A stretch of 64,000 nucleotides of DNA from Prauserella salsuginis (GCF_024648885.1 NZ_JANBBF010000008.1:992001-1056000), one strand, 5' to 3'. Shown: positions 1 to 9,245, counted from the first letter of the stretch. Translations and numbers: made by a program. The notes: a model not told the origin generated them from the letters alone.

Positions 1-325
1 ACTCCTCCGGAGTCGGCTTCGCCGCCTGCTCCCCCGCCGAGTCGGCTGCGGCCACCGTGTCCCCGGCACCCGCTTCGCCTTCCTCGGTCAGCACGCCTGC
101 GTTCTCGGCGACCTTCAGCGCGACGTCCCGGTGCACGCTGGACTGCGGGCTCCGTGCGGTCTCGCCGAGGTCGGCGAGCATCCCGAGCACTTCCCTGCTG
201 CTCGAGCCGAGCAGTTTCGCCAGCGCGTGGACCCGCACCCGGTTGGGCAGGTCTGCCAGTGCACGTGCGGTGGGTGTGGCGGCGGCCCCGCCGGTGTTCT
301 CGGCGGGTGTGTCCGCGTTCGACAT
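1..325 (-). CDS. rne: Ribonuclease E/G, N-terminal part (cut by window edge)
   Basis: The first 108 codons are visible and the gene runs off the left edge. The ATG at 325 follows a GGAGG at 332-336. After an acidic, Ala/Thr-rich start, residues 26-55 (LPNRVRVHALAKLLG, then REVLGMLADLG) form the small IF2-N-like helical module that begins actinobacterial RNase E/G proteins. The S1 and catalytic domains would lie outside the window. The assignment rests on this module plus position: in actinobacteria rne follows ndk, which lies upstream here on the same strand. The enzyme processes and degrades RNA in the cytoplasm. An IF-2 N-terminus is the main alternative but does not fit the neighbourhood. 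Confidence 0.72.
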   Translation of the reverse strand, partial: MSNADTPAENTGGAAATPTARALADLPNRVRVHALAKLLGSSSREVLGMLADLGETARSPQSSVHRDVALKVAENAGVLTEEGEAGAGDTVAAADSAGEQAAKPTPEE

Positions 326-929
326 ATGTCTCCTCCGCCCCCGGGCGCGCCTGCGTCCGTCCGGCCGAGGCTTCTCACCTCGCTGCCGGCACCGGCTCAC
401 AGGACGCGGCCGCACAGGGGCCGTTCCTTGTTTACCGCCGTGGTGGGCTCACCACCGGCGGGAATCCTGTTGTCACTCGTGCCACGTGAGCGCCGGATCT
501 TCCGACATGCCCGATGTGGCGGGTCCCGCGGCGACGCGGCCGCCCTGTTCGCGACCTCTCGGTGCCTCCCGAGCCGTCGACGTCGACACAGCGTTCCGGC
601 GTCCGAGCCCGGTGTCCACGTCGTCCCAGCCGCCAGGCACATGGCGCGTGCCCGCGGCGACGACTCGGATCCGGAATCGGCACGTCACCGGGCCACCGCC
701 CCTGCGTGCGCCGTACTGATCCGGCGACGACGGCTCGATGGCCGCGTCCAGTATCCCACACACCGCGGCGGGCACCGCGCGGCGCGGCCTCCACGACACC
801 TCCGGTCCGGTCACCCGGGTGGTGCGAAATGCTTGGCGCTCGCACAGACCCGTGGCTACGGTGCGTCATGGGGTAGTCGCGGATCACGGATGCCGACGCG
901 GCTGTCCCGCCGACATCGACGGAGGTCCC
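326..929. other. Gene-free stretch between rne and the subtilase
   Basis: About 600 bp between divergent genes. All open frames here are overlapping GC-driven frames without ribosome sites or recognisable domains. It must hold the promoters of both neighbours and probably a long rne 5' leader, but I cannot place either promoter. The one clear element is a hairpin at 435-461. Confidence 0.5.
435..461 (-). promoter_or_regulatory. Hairpin in the presumed rne leader
   Basis: An 11-bp inverted repeat with one bulged C (CCGCCGTGGTG against CACCACCGGCGG) closes a 4-nt loop. It lies about 110 nt upstream of the rne start codon. RNase E leaders are known in other bacteria to carry structures that let the enzyme control its own mRNA; that role here is inference. 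Confidence 0.35.
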
Positions 930-2426
930 GTGCTCGGCCGGAGGAGCCTGCCGCTCGCGTGCGCCGCACTCGCCGTCGCCGCACAACTGACGGCCACGAC
1001 ACCGGCGCACGCCGCACACAGTGAGACCTGTCACACCGACTCCCGGGCGTGGCGGTATGTCGTGGTGTTCGCCCCGGGAACGTCGGATTCCGAGGCCCGC
1101 CACGCCGTCGACACCGCATGCGGCGCCCTGACCGGCTACTTTCCCGAGATCGCGGTCGCCGTCGCCACGTCGAGCGACCCGGACTTCGACACGGCGCTGG
1201 GACCGGACCGGACGTTCAGCGCCCAGCGCGCCCGCCACCTGCGCGCGTGGGGCTCCACCACCGGGGCGACCAGCCGGCGGACCCCACGGCAGGAGGGTGC
1301 GGCGACGGCCGCCACCGGTGAAACGGGCCACGATGGCGTGCGGACCCCCGATCGGACCGGCGAGCAGTGGAACCTGCACATGACCGGCGCTCCCGGTGTC
1401 GACGCGGATCGCACCCACCCGGCGCAGGCCGACCTCGCCGACGTCACCGTGGGTGTCCTCGACTCGGGCATCGACGCGACGCACCCCGACCTGGCCGAGG
1501 CCGTCGACCCCGCCGCCTCGGCAGGCTGCGTGCGCGGCGTCCCCGACCGGCGCCGATCGGCGTGGTCGGCGCGCCGTTCCGCACACGGCACCCACGTCGC
1601 GGGCCTCGTCGGCGCAGCCGACGACGGCCGCGGCATCACCGGCACCGCACCCGGCGTACGGCTCGCGTCCCTGCGGGTCGTCGACGACGACGGGTACGTC
1701 ACCCCGGAGGCCGCCGTGTGCGGGTACATGTGGGCGGCGCGCCGGAGCATGGCCGTGGCCAACAGCAGCGTCACCGTCGCGCCGTCGGGCGTGTCGTGTG
1801 CGGCGAGCCGCGGCAGCCGGGTCGTGCACGAGGCCGTGGCGCGGGCCGTCGAGTTCGCCGAGCGATCGGGCACCCTCACCGTCGCGGCGGCCACCAACGA
1901 CGGCTTCGAATTGGGCCCCCTCCCCCACAGCGAGCTACACCACGGCGGGAGCGCCGGGAACGGTGACCTCACGCGGAACTGTGTGGCCGTGCCCGCCGGG
2001 CTCCGGAACACGGTCACGGTCGCCGCCGTCGACCATCGCGGCACCAAGACCGACTACAGCTCCTACGGGCGGAACGTGATCGATCTCGCCGCGCCGGGCG
2101 GCTCGTCGGGTCACTGCGTGCTGTCGACCGTGCCCGGGGGCTACGACCGGATGTGCGGCACCTCGATGGCGGCCCCGCACGTCGCGGGCGCGGCCGCGCT
2201 CCTGGCCGCGAGCGGTTCCGACGGGCGTTCCCCGGACACGCTGCGGCGGATGCTGCACCGCCAGGCCCGGCCGATCGCGTGCCCCGGGGCCGCGCACGAG
2301 GACGGTGCCTGCACGGGACCGCGCGAGGACAACACGTTCCACGGCAGCGGCATGGTCGACGCCGGTGCGGCCCACGCGACCCACGCGGTGCACCGGTTGC
2401 TGGTGCGGCTCGGCGAGCAGCACTGA
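930..2426 (+). CDS. Secreted subtilisin-like serine protease (S8 family)
   Basis: The GTG at 930 is chosen because GGAGG lies at 921-925 and a clean Sec signal peptide follows: an Arg pair, a hydrophobic Leu/Ala core and an AHA-type cleavage site near residue 28. The catalytic triad of the family is present: Asp178 in VLDSGID, His219 in SAHGTHVAG and Ser412 in GTSMAAPHVAG. Four extra cysteines suggest disulfides in an exported enzyme. Residues up to about 150 act as a prodomain or linker. It has 498 residues, normal for an actinobacterial extracellular subtilase, and no C-terminal membrane helix, so it is not a mycosin. It stands alone, so the substrate is unknown. Confidence 0.9.
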   Translation: MLGRRSLPLACAALAVAAQLTATTPAHAAHSETCHTDSRAWRYVVVFAPGTSDSEARHAVDTACGALTGYFPEIAVAVATSSDPDFDTALGPDRTFSAQRARHLRAWGSTTGATSRRTPRQEGAATAATGETGHDGVRTPDRTGEQWNLHMTGAPGVDADRTHPAQADLADVTVGVLDSGIDATHPDLAEAVDPAASAGCVRGVPDRRRSAWSARRSAHGTHVAGLVGAADDGRGITGTAPGVRLASLRVVDDDGYVTPEAAVCGYMWAARRSMAVANSSVTVAPSGVSCAASRGSRVVHEAVARAVEFAERSGTLTVAAATNDGFELGPLPHSELHHGGSAGNGDLTRNCVAVPAGLRNTVTVAAVDHRGTKTDYSSYGRNVIDLAAPGGSSGHCVLSTVPGGYDRMCGTSMAAPHVAGAAALLAASGSDGRSPDTLRRMLHRQARPIACPGAAHEDGACTGPREDNTFHGSGMVDAGAAHATHAVHRLLVRLGEQH

Positions 2427-2482
2427 CGGCGCCAGCCACGCGCACGTCGCGTCGCCGAACCAGTCACCGCACCAAGGAGCAG

Positions 2483-2497
2483 CTGAACGACGTTCAG
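2483..2497. promoter_or_regulatory. Perfect palindrome, candidate TetR operator
   Basis: CTGAACGACGTTCAG is a perfect 7+1+7 palindrome 58 bp before the TetR gene. A second, imperfect half-match (TGAACAGTGCTCA, 2499-2511) abuts it, and a TAGGGT-type -10 lies at 2515-2520. This is the usual layout of an autoregulated TetR gene. Binding is inferred. Confidence 0.5.
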
Positions 2498-2554
2498 GTG
2501 AACAGTGCTCAGGTTAGGGTGATGGGCACCGATCGACCGACGAGAGGGGTCCGC

Positions 2555-3133
2555 ATGCGTCACAGCCGGTCCGATGTCGTGGCGCACGCGATCACCGTGC
2601 TCGACGAGTACGGACTCGAGTCGTTGACGATGCGCAGGCTGGCCACAGAGCTGGGAGTGCGTCCCAGCGCGCTCTACCACCACGTGCCGAACAAGCAGAC
2701 CTTGCTGGCCGCCGTCGCCGACGAGATCCTGGCGAGAGGCCGGCGGCCGGCACGGGCGCACCGGTGGGACGCCCGGGCTGTCGAGATCTGCACCGAGCTA
2801 CGGGACGCCATGCTCGCGTATCGCGACGGCGCGGAGGTCGTCGTCACGGCGCACACGTTTGGGCTCGGGGCGGACGGTCCCGCGGAGCGGCTGCGCACGG
2901 CCCTCCGCGACGGCGGGCTGCCCGCCGACCTCGTCGAAACCGGGGCGCGCGCTCTGCTGCACCTGGTGTTCGGGCACACCGCCGAAGAACAGACCGCGTT
3001 GCAGGCCGCCAGCGCAGGAGCTATCGATGGCGTTCCCGTCGGCCGGTCCGATGTCGAACCCTCCCTCGAGCTCCTGCTCGACGGACTGCGCGCACGCGTG
3101 GCCGCCGGCGACGAGCACGCCCGGCACACGTGA
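2555..3133 (+). CDS. TetR/AcrR family transcriptional regulator
   Basis: A 192-residue repressor. The N-terminal helix-turn-helix is clear: a helix with AITVLDEYGLESLTMRR, then LGVRPSALYHHVPNKQTLL at about residues 30-50, the TetR signature. The C-terminal two thirds should form the ligand-binding and dimerisation domain (TetR_C type). The ATG at 2555 follows a GAGAGGGG stretch; an in-frame ATG at 2522 close to a -10-like sequence would give an 11-residue longer, possibly leaderless form. It ends 7 bp from the convergent ABC exporter genes, so it may control them, but the palindrome lies before its own gene. Confidence 0.85.
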   Translation: MRHSRSDVVAHAITVLDEYGLESLTMRRLATELGVRPSALYHHVPNKQTLLAAVADEILARGRRPARAHRWDARAVEICTELRDAMLAYRDGAEVVVTAHTFGLGADGPAERLRTALRDGGLPADLVETGARALLHLVFGHTAEEQTALQAASAGAIDGVPVGRSDVEPSLELLLDGLRARVAAGDEHARHT

Positions 3134-3140
3134 GGAACGG

Positions 3141-4028
3141 TCAGCGCAGCAGCAGGCGCGCCAGGCGTTTCGCGGTGAAGTAGGAACCGGCCGCGGCGAG
3201 CACGAACAGATACGCGGCGTGGCCGATCATGCTCACGTCCAGCACGCCGACCGCCAGCCCCCTGGTGAGTTCGACACCGTGGTACAGCGGCAGGCACTGC
3301 ACCGCGTACTGCAGCGGCTCCGGGTAGACCGACAGTGGGTAGAACGTCGTCGACAGCAGGAACATCGGCATCACTGCGAGCTGGACGAAGTCGAACTGCG
3401 CGGGGGACTTCAGGAACGTCGCGCACACCATGCCCACGGCGGAGAACGCGAACGACACCAGCAACGCCACCGGCAGGAGCAGCAGCGCCCACGGCGAGGT
3501 GACGAGCCCGAAACCGGTCATCACACCGAGGAACGCCAGCGCGTACAGCCCGCCACGCAGGACCGCCCAGCTGATCTCGCCGAGCGCGATGTCGAGCGGC
3601 CCGAGCGGGGTCGCGAGGATGGCGTCGTAGGTCTTGTTGTAGCGGAACTTGAAGAAGACGTTGAACGTCGAGTCGAACACCGCGCCATTCATCGCCGAAG
3701 CCGCCAGCAGTGCCGGTGCGACGAACGCGACGTAGCTCATCGTCTGCCCGCCGGGACCGGTGACCTCCTCGACGAGCTTGCCGAAGCCGACCTGGAACGC
3801 CAGCAGGTACAGCAGCGGCTCCACCACGCCGGAGACGAACACGAGCCAGGCGCGCGAGTACACCATCGCCGAACGCTCCAGCAGGGCACGCGCGCGTCCC
3901 GCGTAGAGGGGCGCCGGCAGCATCCGCAGGAGCAGGCCGCGCCGCGCCGGCTTCGTGGTGTCCGGCTTCGTGGCGTCCGGCCCGGCGGCGCCCGGTGCGG
4001 TCGTCGAGGTCGTCGGGGAGGTCCGCAT
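3141..4028 (-). CDS. ABC-2 type export permease (NodJ/DrrB-like), second subunit
   Basis: A 295-residue polytopic membrane protein with about six hydrophobic segments and the ABC-2 permease hallmark YDAILATPLGPLDIALGE near the middle. It pairs with the permease encoded just upstream, overlapping it by one base (ATGA), and with the ATPase before that, so the three form one heteromeric exporter. Such exporters move lipids, polyketides or drugs outward; the substrate cannot be read from sequence. The N-terminus carries short Pro-Asp-Thr-Thr-Lys repeats, one of several 15-bp tandem arrays in this window. It ends 7 bp from the TetR gene. Confidence 0.82.
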   Translation of the reverse strand: MRTSPTTSTTAPGAAGPDATKPDTTKPARRGLLLRMLPAPLYAGRARALLERSAMVYSRAWLVFVSGVVEPLLYLLAFQVGFGKLVEEVTGPGGQTMSYVAFVAPALLAASAMNGAVFDSTFNVFFKFRYNKTYDAILATPLGPLDIALGEISWAVLRGGLYALAFLGVMTGFGLVTSPWALLLLPVALLVSFAFSAVGMVCATFLKSPAQFDFVQLAVMPMFLLSTTFYPLSVYPEPLQYAVQCLPLYHGVELTRGLAVGVLDVSMIGHAAYLFVLAAAGSYFTAKRLARLLLR

Positions 4029-4933
4029 CACACCACCAGCCGCCGATAGAAGTACCGGCGCGCCAGCACGGCGCTGACGCCGAACAGCGCACCCAGGAAC
4101 GCCAGGTGCCCGAGCGCGGGCCCGATGCCGAGACCGCCGAGGGTCACGCCGCGCGCGAGTTCGGTGCCGTGCCAGACCGGCGAGATCCAGGCGAGCCACC
4201 GGACCGCACCGGGGATCTGCTCGATCGGAAAGAACGTGCCGGAGAACAGGATCATCGGCATGACGAGGAACCGGAAGATGGCGGCGAACCGCTCCCCTTC
4301 GTTGTAGGTCGTCGCCGCGACCGCCATGATCGGCACGCCGCACGCCACGGCCGCGAGCACGCCGACGGGGATGACCAGCAGCGCCCCGGCGTTCAGCCAG
4401 GCGCCGAACAACAGCGCGATGATCGCGTACACGACACAGGCGATCCCCACTCGCAGCGCGATCCAGATGATCTGCCCGCCGAGCAGCTGTCCCGCCGTCA
4501 CGGGCGTCGCGGTCACCGCGTAGTAGTCCTGTTGCCATTTGAACCCGGACAGCACGGGATAGCTCAACTCGCCGATGGCGTTCTGCACCGCGCCGGCGAC
4601 CAGCAGCGCGGGCGCCACATAATGCAGGTACGCCAGCCCGCCGGTGGCAGGACCCGCCTCGACCTGGGAACCGAAACCGAGGCCCATCGCCGCGAGGAAC
4701 AGCACCGGTTGCAGCCCCGACGAGTACAGGCTCGACTGCCAGTACCGCCGATACCACGTCCAGTGCGCCTCGACCCGCAGCCAGGCCGCGCGCCACGATC
4801 CGAGCACCCAGCCGGCCGAGCGGGATCCGGTCTCCACGCGCGCCGTCGCGCCCGCCATGTTCCCGCCCGTCATGTCCCTGCCCGCCGTGTCTCTGCCCGC
4901 CGTGTCTCTGCCCGCCGTGTCCCTGCCCGCCAT
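4028..4933 (-). CDS. ABC-2 type export permease, first subunit, with repetitive N-terminus
   Basis: A 301-residue ABC-2 membrane protein with six hydrophobic segments and the family motif FKWQQDYYAVTATPVTAGQL. Its ATG begins one base after the TGA of the ATPase gene, so it is translationally coupled to it, and it overlaps the next permease by one base. The first 30 residues are imperfect five-residue repeats (M/TAGRD) from a 15-bp tandem array and are unlike the rest of the family; the conserved part starts only around residue 45. A shorter start at one of the internal Met codons is possible. It works with its neighbours as an exporter of unknown substrate. Confidence 0.82.
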   Translation of the reverse strand: MAGRDTAGRDTAGRDTAGRDMTGGNMAGATARVETGSRSAGWVLGSWRAAWLRVEAHWTWYRRYWQSSLYSSGLQPVLFLAAMGLGFGSQVEAGPATGGLAYLHYVAPALLVAGAVQNAIGELSYPVLSGFKWQQDYYAVTATPVTAGQLLGGQIIWIALRVGIACVVYAIIALLFGAWLNAGALLVIPVGVLAAVACGVPIMAVAATTYNEGERFAAIFRFLVMPMILFSGTFFPIEQIPGAVRWLAWISPVWHGTELARGVTLGGLGIGPALGHLAFLGALFGVSAVLARRYFYRRLVV

Positions 4934-4935
4934 GT
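4854..4935. repeat. 15-bp tandem array in the first permease gene
   Basis: Five to six units of CGCCGTGTCTCTGCC with one to three changes each. The array covers the start codon region and codes for M/TAGRD pentapeptides, so copy-number change would lengthen or shorten the N-terminus without shifting the frame. Confidence 0.85.
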
Positions 4936-5873
4936 CAGTCCACCAGCGTCCGGCCGGTCAGGCGCAGGAAGACGTCTTCGAGCGTGCTGCGCCGGACGAG
5001 GCTCGACGCCGGCCGCACGTCCCGGCCGTGGACCTGTTCCAGCGCACGTTCGCCGTCCCCGGTGTAGACGAGCACGCGGTCCGGCAGCTCTTCGACCCGT
5101 CCGCCGAACTCGGCCACCCGCTCCGCGATGCCACCCTGCTCCCCCGGCGCGAACCGCAGCTCGAGCACCTCACGGGTCGAGTACCGGGCGATGAGTTCCG
5201 AGGGCGAACCCTCGGCGACGATGCGGCCGTCGTCCATGACGACGAGCCGGTCGCACAGCTGCTCGACCTCGTCCATGTAGTGACTGGTGATGATGAGGGT
5301 GACGCCGCCGGCCTTGAGCCGGAACAACCGGTCCCACAACATGTGCCGCGCCTGCGGATCCAGCCCGGTGGTCGGTTCGTCGAGCAGCAGCAGGTCGGGA
5401 TCGTTCACGAGCGAGCGGGCGATCGTCAGCCGCCGTTTCATACCGCCGGACAGCGCGTCCACCAAGCCGTCGGCGCGCTCGGAGAGCTGGGCGAATTCCA
5501 TCAGCTCTGTCGCCTTGCGGCGCACGTCGGCCCGCGACATGCCGAAGTACCGGCCGTAGATCTGCAGGTTCTGCCGCACCGTCAGCTCGGTGTCCAGCGT
5601 GTCCTGCTGCGGCACCGAACCGAGACGAGCACGGATCCGCGGCCCGTCGACGTCCGGGTCCATGCCCAGCACGCGCAGGTCGCCGTCGGACCGCGGTGAG
5701 GTCGACGCGATCATCCGCATCGTCGACGACTTGCCGGCACCGTTCGGCCCCAGGAAACCGAACGCCTCGCCCTTGCGCACCTGCACGTCGATCCCACGGA
5801 CGGCTTCGAAGTCGCCGAAGCGCTTCACCAGCGCCTTGGCCTCCACCATCGGGGCTGCCGCCTCACCGCTCAT
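4935..5873 (-). CDS. ABC exporter ATP-binding protein (DrrA/NodI-like)
   Basis: A 312-residue ATPase with all family motifs: Walker A GPNGAGKS at residues 42-49, signature LSGGMKRRL, Walker B LLLLDEP and the switch TSH. The GMKRR form of the signature and the roughly 80-residue C-terminal extension are typical of DrrA/NodI exporters rather than importers. It is the first gene of a three-gene operon with the two ABC-2 permeases downstream and powers them at the inner face of the membrane. The TetR gene at the far end of the operon is the most obvious local regulator. Confidence 0.9.
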   Translation of the reverse strand: MSGEAAAPMVEAKALVKRFGDFEAVRGIDVQVRKGEAFGFLGPNGAGKSSTMRMIASTSPRSDGDLRVLGMDPDVDGPRIRARLGSVPQQDTLDTELTVRQNLQIYGRYFGMSRADVRRKATELMEFAQLSERADGLVDALSGGMKRRLTIARSLVNDPDLLLLDEPTTGLDPQARHMLWDRLFRLKAGGVTLIITSHYMDEVEQLCDRLVVMDDGRIVAEGSPSELIARYSTREVLELRFAPGEQGGIAERVAEFGGRVEELPDRVLVYTGDGERALEQVHGRDVRPASSLVRRSTLEDVFLRLTGRTLVD

Positions 5874-5969
5874 GTGGTCTCACCGCTCACCCGCGGAACA
5901 TTGCCACAACCCACCGACAGGAAACGACGGATTTCGACACGGCAGTGTCGCCCGCAGCCCGTCGCCGTA

Positions 5970-6506
5970 TCACTCCAGCGAGATGGCCACGGCGGCGATC
6001 GCCACCGTCAACACGATGCTCGTCCCCGCGAGTACCAGCCCGACGACCGGCAGTGTCGTCGGGCGTCCGGCCGCGCGGGCCTTGACCAGCGCTGTGATCG
6101 ACGTAGACAAGCCGATCACAGCGAGGATCAACACGATCAGCCCCATACGGGCGACGACGAGCACACCGGCCCCGAGCAGGGCGAGGAGGCCGAACACGAG
6201 GGCTGTGATCGACAGTCCGTCGGGCCCGCGCGAGGTGGGTGGCCCGCCGCCCGGCGGAACGGCTCCGTACGGCGGTTGCTGCTGCGGCGGCCACCCGTGC
6301 CCGGGCTGCTGCAGATACGGAGCCTGCTGATACGCCGTCTGGTGATACGGACCGGGCGCCTGCCAGGGTGCGCCACCGGGCCCCGGCGCTCCGCCGGGTA
6401 CTCCCTGCGGACCGGGCGCGCCGTGCGGACCGCGCATCCCCTGCGGCTGCTGCGACGGTTGCAGGCCGGGCGCACCCTGCGGGCCGTGGCCGTACGGCTG
6501 ATTCAT
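5970..6506 (-). CDS. DUF4190-like membrane protein with Pro/Gly/Gln-rich N-terminus
   Basis: A 178-residue protein. Residues 1 to about 85 are low-complexity (Pro, Gly, Gln, Tyr), as in many actinobacterial membrane proteins with a disordered cytoplasmic tail. The rest holds two or three hydrophobic segments, beginning at ALVFGLLALLGAGVLVV, that resemble DUF4190, and a final helix ending VAISLE. No catalytic residues are visible. It lies between the ABC exporter and ndk on the same strand and is probably transcribed alone, because a strong hairpin separates it from ndk. Function unknown. Confidence 0.7.
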   Translation of the reverse strand: MNQPYGHGPQGAPGLQPSQQPQGMRGPHGAPGPQGVPGGAPGPGGAPWQAPGPYHQTAYQQAPYLQQPGHGWPPQQQPPYGAVPPGGGPPTSRGPDGLSITALVFGLLALLGAGVLVVARMGLIVLILAVIGLSTSITALVKARAAGRPTTLPVVGLVLAGTSIVLTVAIAAVAISLE

Positions 6507-6526
6507 CGGTCCCCCTCACGAACGAC

Positions 6527-6563
6527 GGTGGCCGCTTCCTCCTCGCGGGAGGAAGCGGCCACC
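6527..6563 (-). terminator. Strong hairpin after ndk
   Basis: A perfect 16-bp stem (GGTGGCCGCTTCCTCC and its complement) with a 5-nt loop, 37 nt past the ndk stop and before the DUF4190 gene. There is no U-run, which is common for actinobacterial terminators. Confidence 0.75.
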
Positions 6564-6599
6564 GGGTGTCGAATGCTCAGCGTGCCCGAGGCACGTGCC

Positions 6600-7010
6600 T
6601 CAGAGGCTGCCGAACCAGAGCTTCAGCTCGCGCTCGGCCGACTCGGGCGAGTCCGAGCCGTGCACCAGGTTGAACTGCACCTCGAGGGCGTAGTCGCCGC
6701 GCAGCGTGCCCGGCGTCGCCTTCTCGACGGGGTCGGTGCCGCCTGCCAGCTGGCGGAAGGCCGCGATCGCGCGCGGGCCCTCGACGGTCATCGCCACGAG
6801 CGGACCCGAGGTGATGAAGTCGACGAGCTCGCCGAAGAACGGCTTGTCCTTGTGCTCGGCGTAGTGCTCCTCGGCCACGGAACGCTCGACGGTGCGCAGG
6901 TCCATCGCGGCGAGCGACAGTCCCTTGCGCTCGATGCGCGAGATGACCTCACCGACCAGGCCCCGCTTGACGCCATCGGGCTTGACCAGAACCAACGTGC
7001 GCTCAGTCAC
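6600..7010 (-). CDS. ndk: Nucleoside diphosphate kinase
   Basis: This enzyme moves the gamma phosphate from ATP to other (d)NDPs through a phosphohistidine. The product has 136 residues, exactly the usual length. It starts [18 protein letters not shown], the family signature, and the active-site His117 is in NLVHGSDS. The GTG at 7010 is preceded by AAGGAG about 9 nt upstream; the longer open frame is rejected because the family N-terminus starts here. It belongs to the conserved folC-DUF4233-ndk-rne block, here interrupted by a PhoD gene on one side and by the exporter genes on the other. Confidence 0.97.
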   Translation of the reverse strand: MTERTLVLVKPDGVKRGLVGEVISRIERKGLSLAAMDLRTVERSVAEEHYAEHKDKPFFGELVDFITSGPLVAMTVEGPRAIAAFRQLAGGTDPVEKATPGTLRGDYALEVQFNLVHGSDSPESAERELKLWFGSL

Positions 7011-7104
7011 GGGGTATTTCTCCTTCAACACAAAACGGTATTGGAAAAAGCGTAGCGGCCCCTCCCCGCGCCCTCTCGTGAGGGCGGGAGGCCGCCGGCC
7101 CGGT

Positions 7105-8688
7105 TCACTCCGGCTGCAGCGTCTTCGACCACAGGGCGGCGCCGGTGCCGTCACGCAGATCGACGGTGAGTGCACCGCTCCGTCCGTCCACGTTGATCTC
7201 GCCGAAGTGCTGGAAGCCCTCCATGGGCGAGGCGTTCTGCCCGTCGGCGGGCGGTGCGTGCGTGAACACGGCCTCCGGACCGAACGTGCCGTCCAGGTCG
7301 CCGGGACCGAACGCACCCGCGTGCAGCGGGCCGGAGACGAACTCCCAGAACGGGGCGAAGTCGGTGAAGCTCGCCCGTTCGGGGCTGTAGTGGTGCGCCG
7401 CCGTGTAGTGCACGTCGGCGGTCAGCCACACGACGTTGCGAATCTGCCTGCGGGCGATCTGCGACAGCACCCACGCCAGCTCGGTCTCGCGCCCGCCGGG
7501 GGCGCCGCCGATCCCGTTGGACACGCCTTCCATGTCGCCGTCGTCGCCGTCGGCGACATGGAGGCCGATGGGCAGGTCGGCCTGCACGATCTTCCACGTC
7601 GCCTTGCTGCGGGCCAGGGCGCGCACGAGCCAGGCCGCCTGCCGCTCGCCCAGCACGGAACCGTCGCGGCGGGCGTCGCCGTCGTTGCGGTCCTTGTAGC
7701 TGCGCATGTCGAGCACGAACACCTCGACGTGGTCGCCGTAGGCGAAGTTGCGGTACACGCGCCCGTCCTCGGCGGCCTTCGGGTCGATCGGGTGCCATTC
7801 GTGGAACGCCCGGAACGCGCGCCGCGCCAGCACGTCGACACGCTTCTCGGTGTATTCGGGCAGGTCCAGGATCTCGCCGGGGTACCAGTTGTTGACGACC
7901 TCGTGGTCGTCCCACTGCACGTAGCTGGGAGTCACGGCGTTGAACTCGCGGACGGCGTCGGCGAGCAGGTTGTAGGCGAACTGGCCGCGGTACTCCTCGA
8001 GCGTTTCGGCGACCTTCGACTTGGCCTCGGTGACCAGGTTGCGGTACACCCGCCCGTCCGGCAGCGTCACCGAGTCCTCGAGGGGCCCGTCGGCGTAGAC
8101 GGTGTCGCCGCAGTGCAGGAACAGGTCGGGGCGGCGCTCGGCCATCGCCGTGTAGGCGGGCATGCCGCCGATGTCGGCGTTGATGCCCCAGCCCTGGCCC
8201 GCGACGTCGCCGGACCAGGTGAGGCGGACGTCGGAGCGGCCCTTCGGCGCGGTGCGGAGCCTGCCGATCACCGGTTCGGACGTCACGCGCCCGTCCAGGT
8301 CCTCGGCGGTGACGCGGTAGTACGTGTCGGCGCCGGTCGGCAGCCCACGCAACCGCAGTTTGCCGGTACCGTCGGTCTCGGGACTCAGTACGGGGCCGCG
8401 CACGTGGCGACTGCGGCGGAAGGACGGGTCGGCCGAGACCTCGACGAGCATGCGCGAGGGGCGGTCGGCGCGCGTCCACACCATCGCCGAGTGCATGTCG
8501 ACGTCGCCGGACTGCACGCCGTGGGTGAGCACCGGACGGCCGGAACGGGTGAAACCGGCGGCCGTGCCGCCGGTCAGCGTGGCGGCGGCGAGCACGCCCG
8601 CGCCGACGGCACCCGCTTTCAACAGTCTGCGGCGCTCGAAGCCGTCATCGGCCGCGGAAACATCGTGGTGGGGAGGAAGATCGGTCAT
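7105..8688 (-). CDS. phoD: PhoD-type alkaline phosphatase/phosphodiesterase, Tat-exported
   Basis: A 527-residue protein whose first 45 residues are a twin-arginine signal (ERRRLLKAG followed by an Ala/Gly-rich hydrophobic stretch). A beta-rich PhoD N-terminal domain comes next ([14 protein letters not shown]), then the metallophosphatase core with [21 protein letters not shown] and [13 protein letters not shown], which supply the Fe/Ca ligands. It cleaves phosphate from mono- or diesters outside the cell during phosphate need. It sits between DUF4233 and ndk, genes normally adjacent, so it looks inserted into a core operon. No PHO box was identified. Confidence 0.92.
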   Translation of the reverse strand: MTDLPPHHDVSAADDGFERRRLLKAGAVGAGVLAAATLTGGTAAGFTRSGRPVLTHGVQSGDVDMHSAMVWTRADRPSRMLVEVSADPSFRRSRHVRGPVLSPETDGTGKLRLRGLPTGADTYYRVTAEDLDGRVTSEPVIGRLRTAPKGRSDVRLTWSGDVAGQGWGINADIGGMPAYTAMAERRPDLFLHCGDTVYADGPLEDSVTLPDGRVYRNLVTEAKSKVAETLEEYRGQFAYNLLADAVREFNAVTPSYVQWDDHEVVNNWYPGEILDLPEYTEKRVDVLARRAFRAFHEWHPIDPKAAEDGRVYRNFAYGDHVEVFVLDMRSYKDRNDGDARRDGSVLGERQAAWLVRALARSKATWKIVQADLPIGLHVADGDDGDMEGVSNGIGGAPGGRETELAWVLSQIARRQIRNVVWLTADVHYTAAHHYSPERASFTDFAPFWEFVSGPLHAGAFGPGDLDGTFGPEAVFTHAPPADGQNASPMEGFQHFGEINVDGRSGALTVDLRDGTGAALWSKTLQPE

Positions 8689-8819
8689 GCCGCACTTCTA
8701 CCGGGCGGGCGGGGCCGCCGGTTCAACGCCGCGTGGCCGGGCGGTGAACGACGCGGGGCGGTGACGATCTCACGCCCCGGCGCCTCCGCGCCGCCGTGCG
8801 AACAGGAGACGGGCGGTGT

Positions 8820-9245
8820 CTACCCCTGCTGTTGGCTGGGGAGCGTGCCCTGGGCCATGCGCCGCGCGACGTCGCGGCGCAGCCACAACAGCCACAGCCA
8901 CACCCCGAGGAAGATCAGCCCGATCACGGCGATCGACGGCAGCGCGACGACGAACGCCAGCAGCACGACGTGCAGGCCGAGGATCGCCCATACCGCCCAG
9001 GGCTGTTTCAGCAGCCCGCACAGCACGAGCAGCGCGGCGACGACGGCCATGACGGTCCAGCCCTGGAAGCTCGTCACGCCGTCACCGAGCGTGCCGACCA
9101 CGGGCAGCGCCAGCGCGACGACGATCGCCTCGATGACCAGCGTCCCTGCCTGGACACCGCGGAAACCCTTCATCGGGTCGGTCGCCGGGGCCGGCGCGTC
9201 GCCGGTGGGCTCGGCCGCGCCCGAGGGGGTGCCGTCGTCGCTCAT
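8820..9245 (-). CDS. DUF4233 membrane protein
   Basis: A 141-residue protein with a 30-residue acidic/Pro-rich start and four hydrophobic helices (IVVALALPVVG, VMAVVAALLVLCGLL, AILGLHVVLLAFVV, LIFLGVWLWLLWL). This is the length and layout of DUF4233, the small membrane protein found directly after folC across actinobacteria. Its ATG overlaps the folC stop by 4 bp (ATGA), so the two are co-translated. Function is unknown; constant linkage to folC and ndk suggests a housekeeping role, which is inference. Confidence 0.88.
   Translation of the reverse strand: MSDDGTPSGAAEPTGDAPAPATDPMKGFRGVQAGTLVIEAIVVALALPVVGTLGDGVTSFQGWTVMAVVAALLVLCGLLKQPWAVWAILGLHVVLLAFVVALPSIAVIGLIFLGVWLWLLWLRRDVARRMAQGTLPSQQQG

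Noticed and set aside
2483-2497. SOS box at the TetR palindrome
   Set aside because: GAAC and GTTC halves are separated by 3 bases rather than 4, so it does not fit a LexA site.
4028-4796. The 551-codon frame joining both ABC permeases
   Set aside because: Only the part from 4028 down is coding in this frame; the second permease starts at the ATG overlapping the first one's stop.
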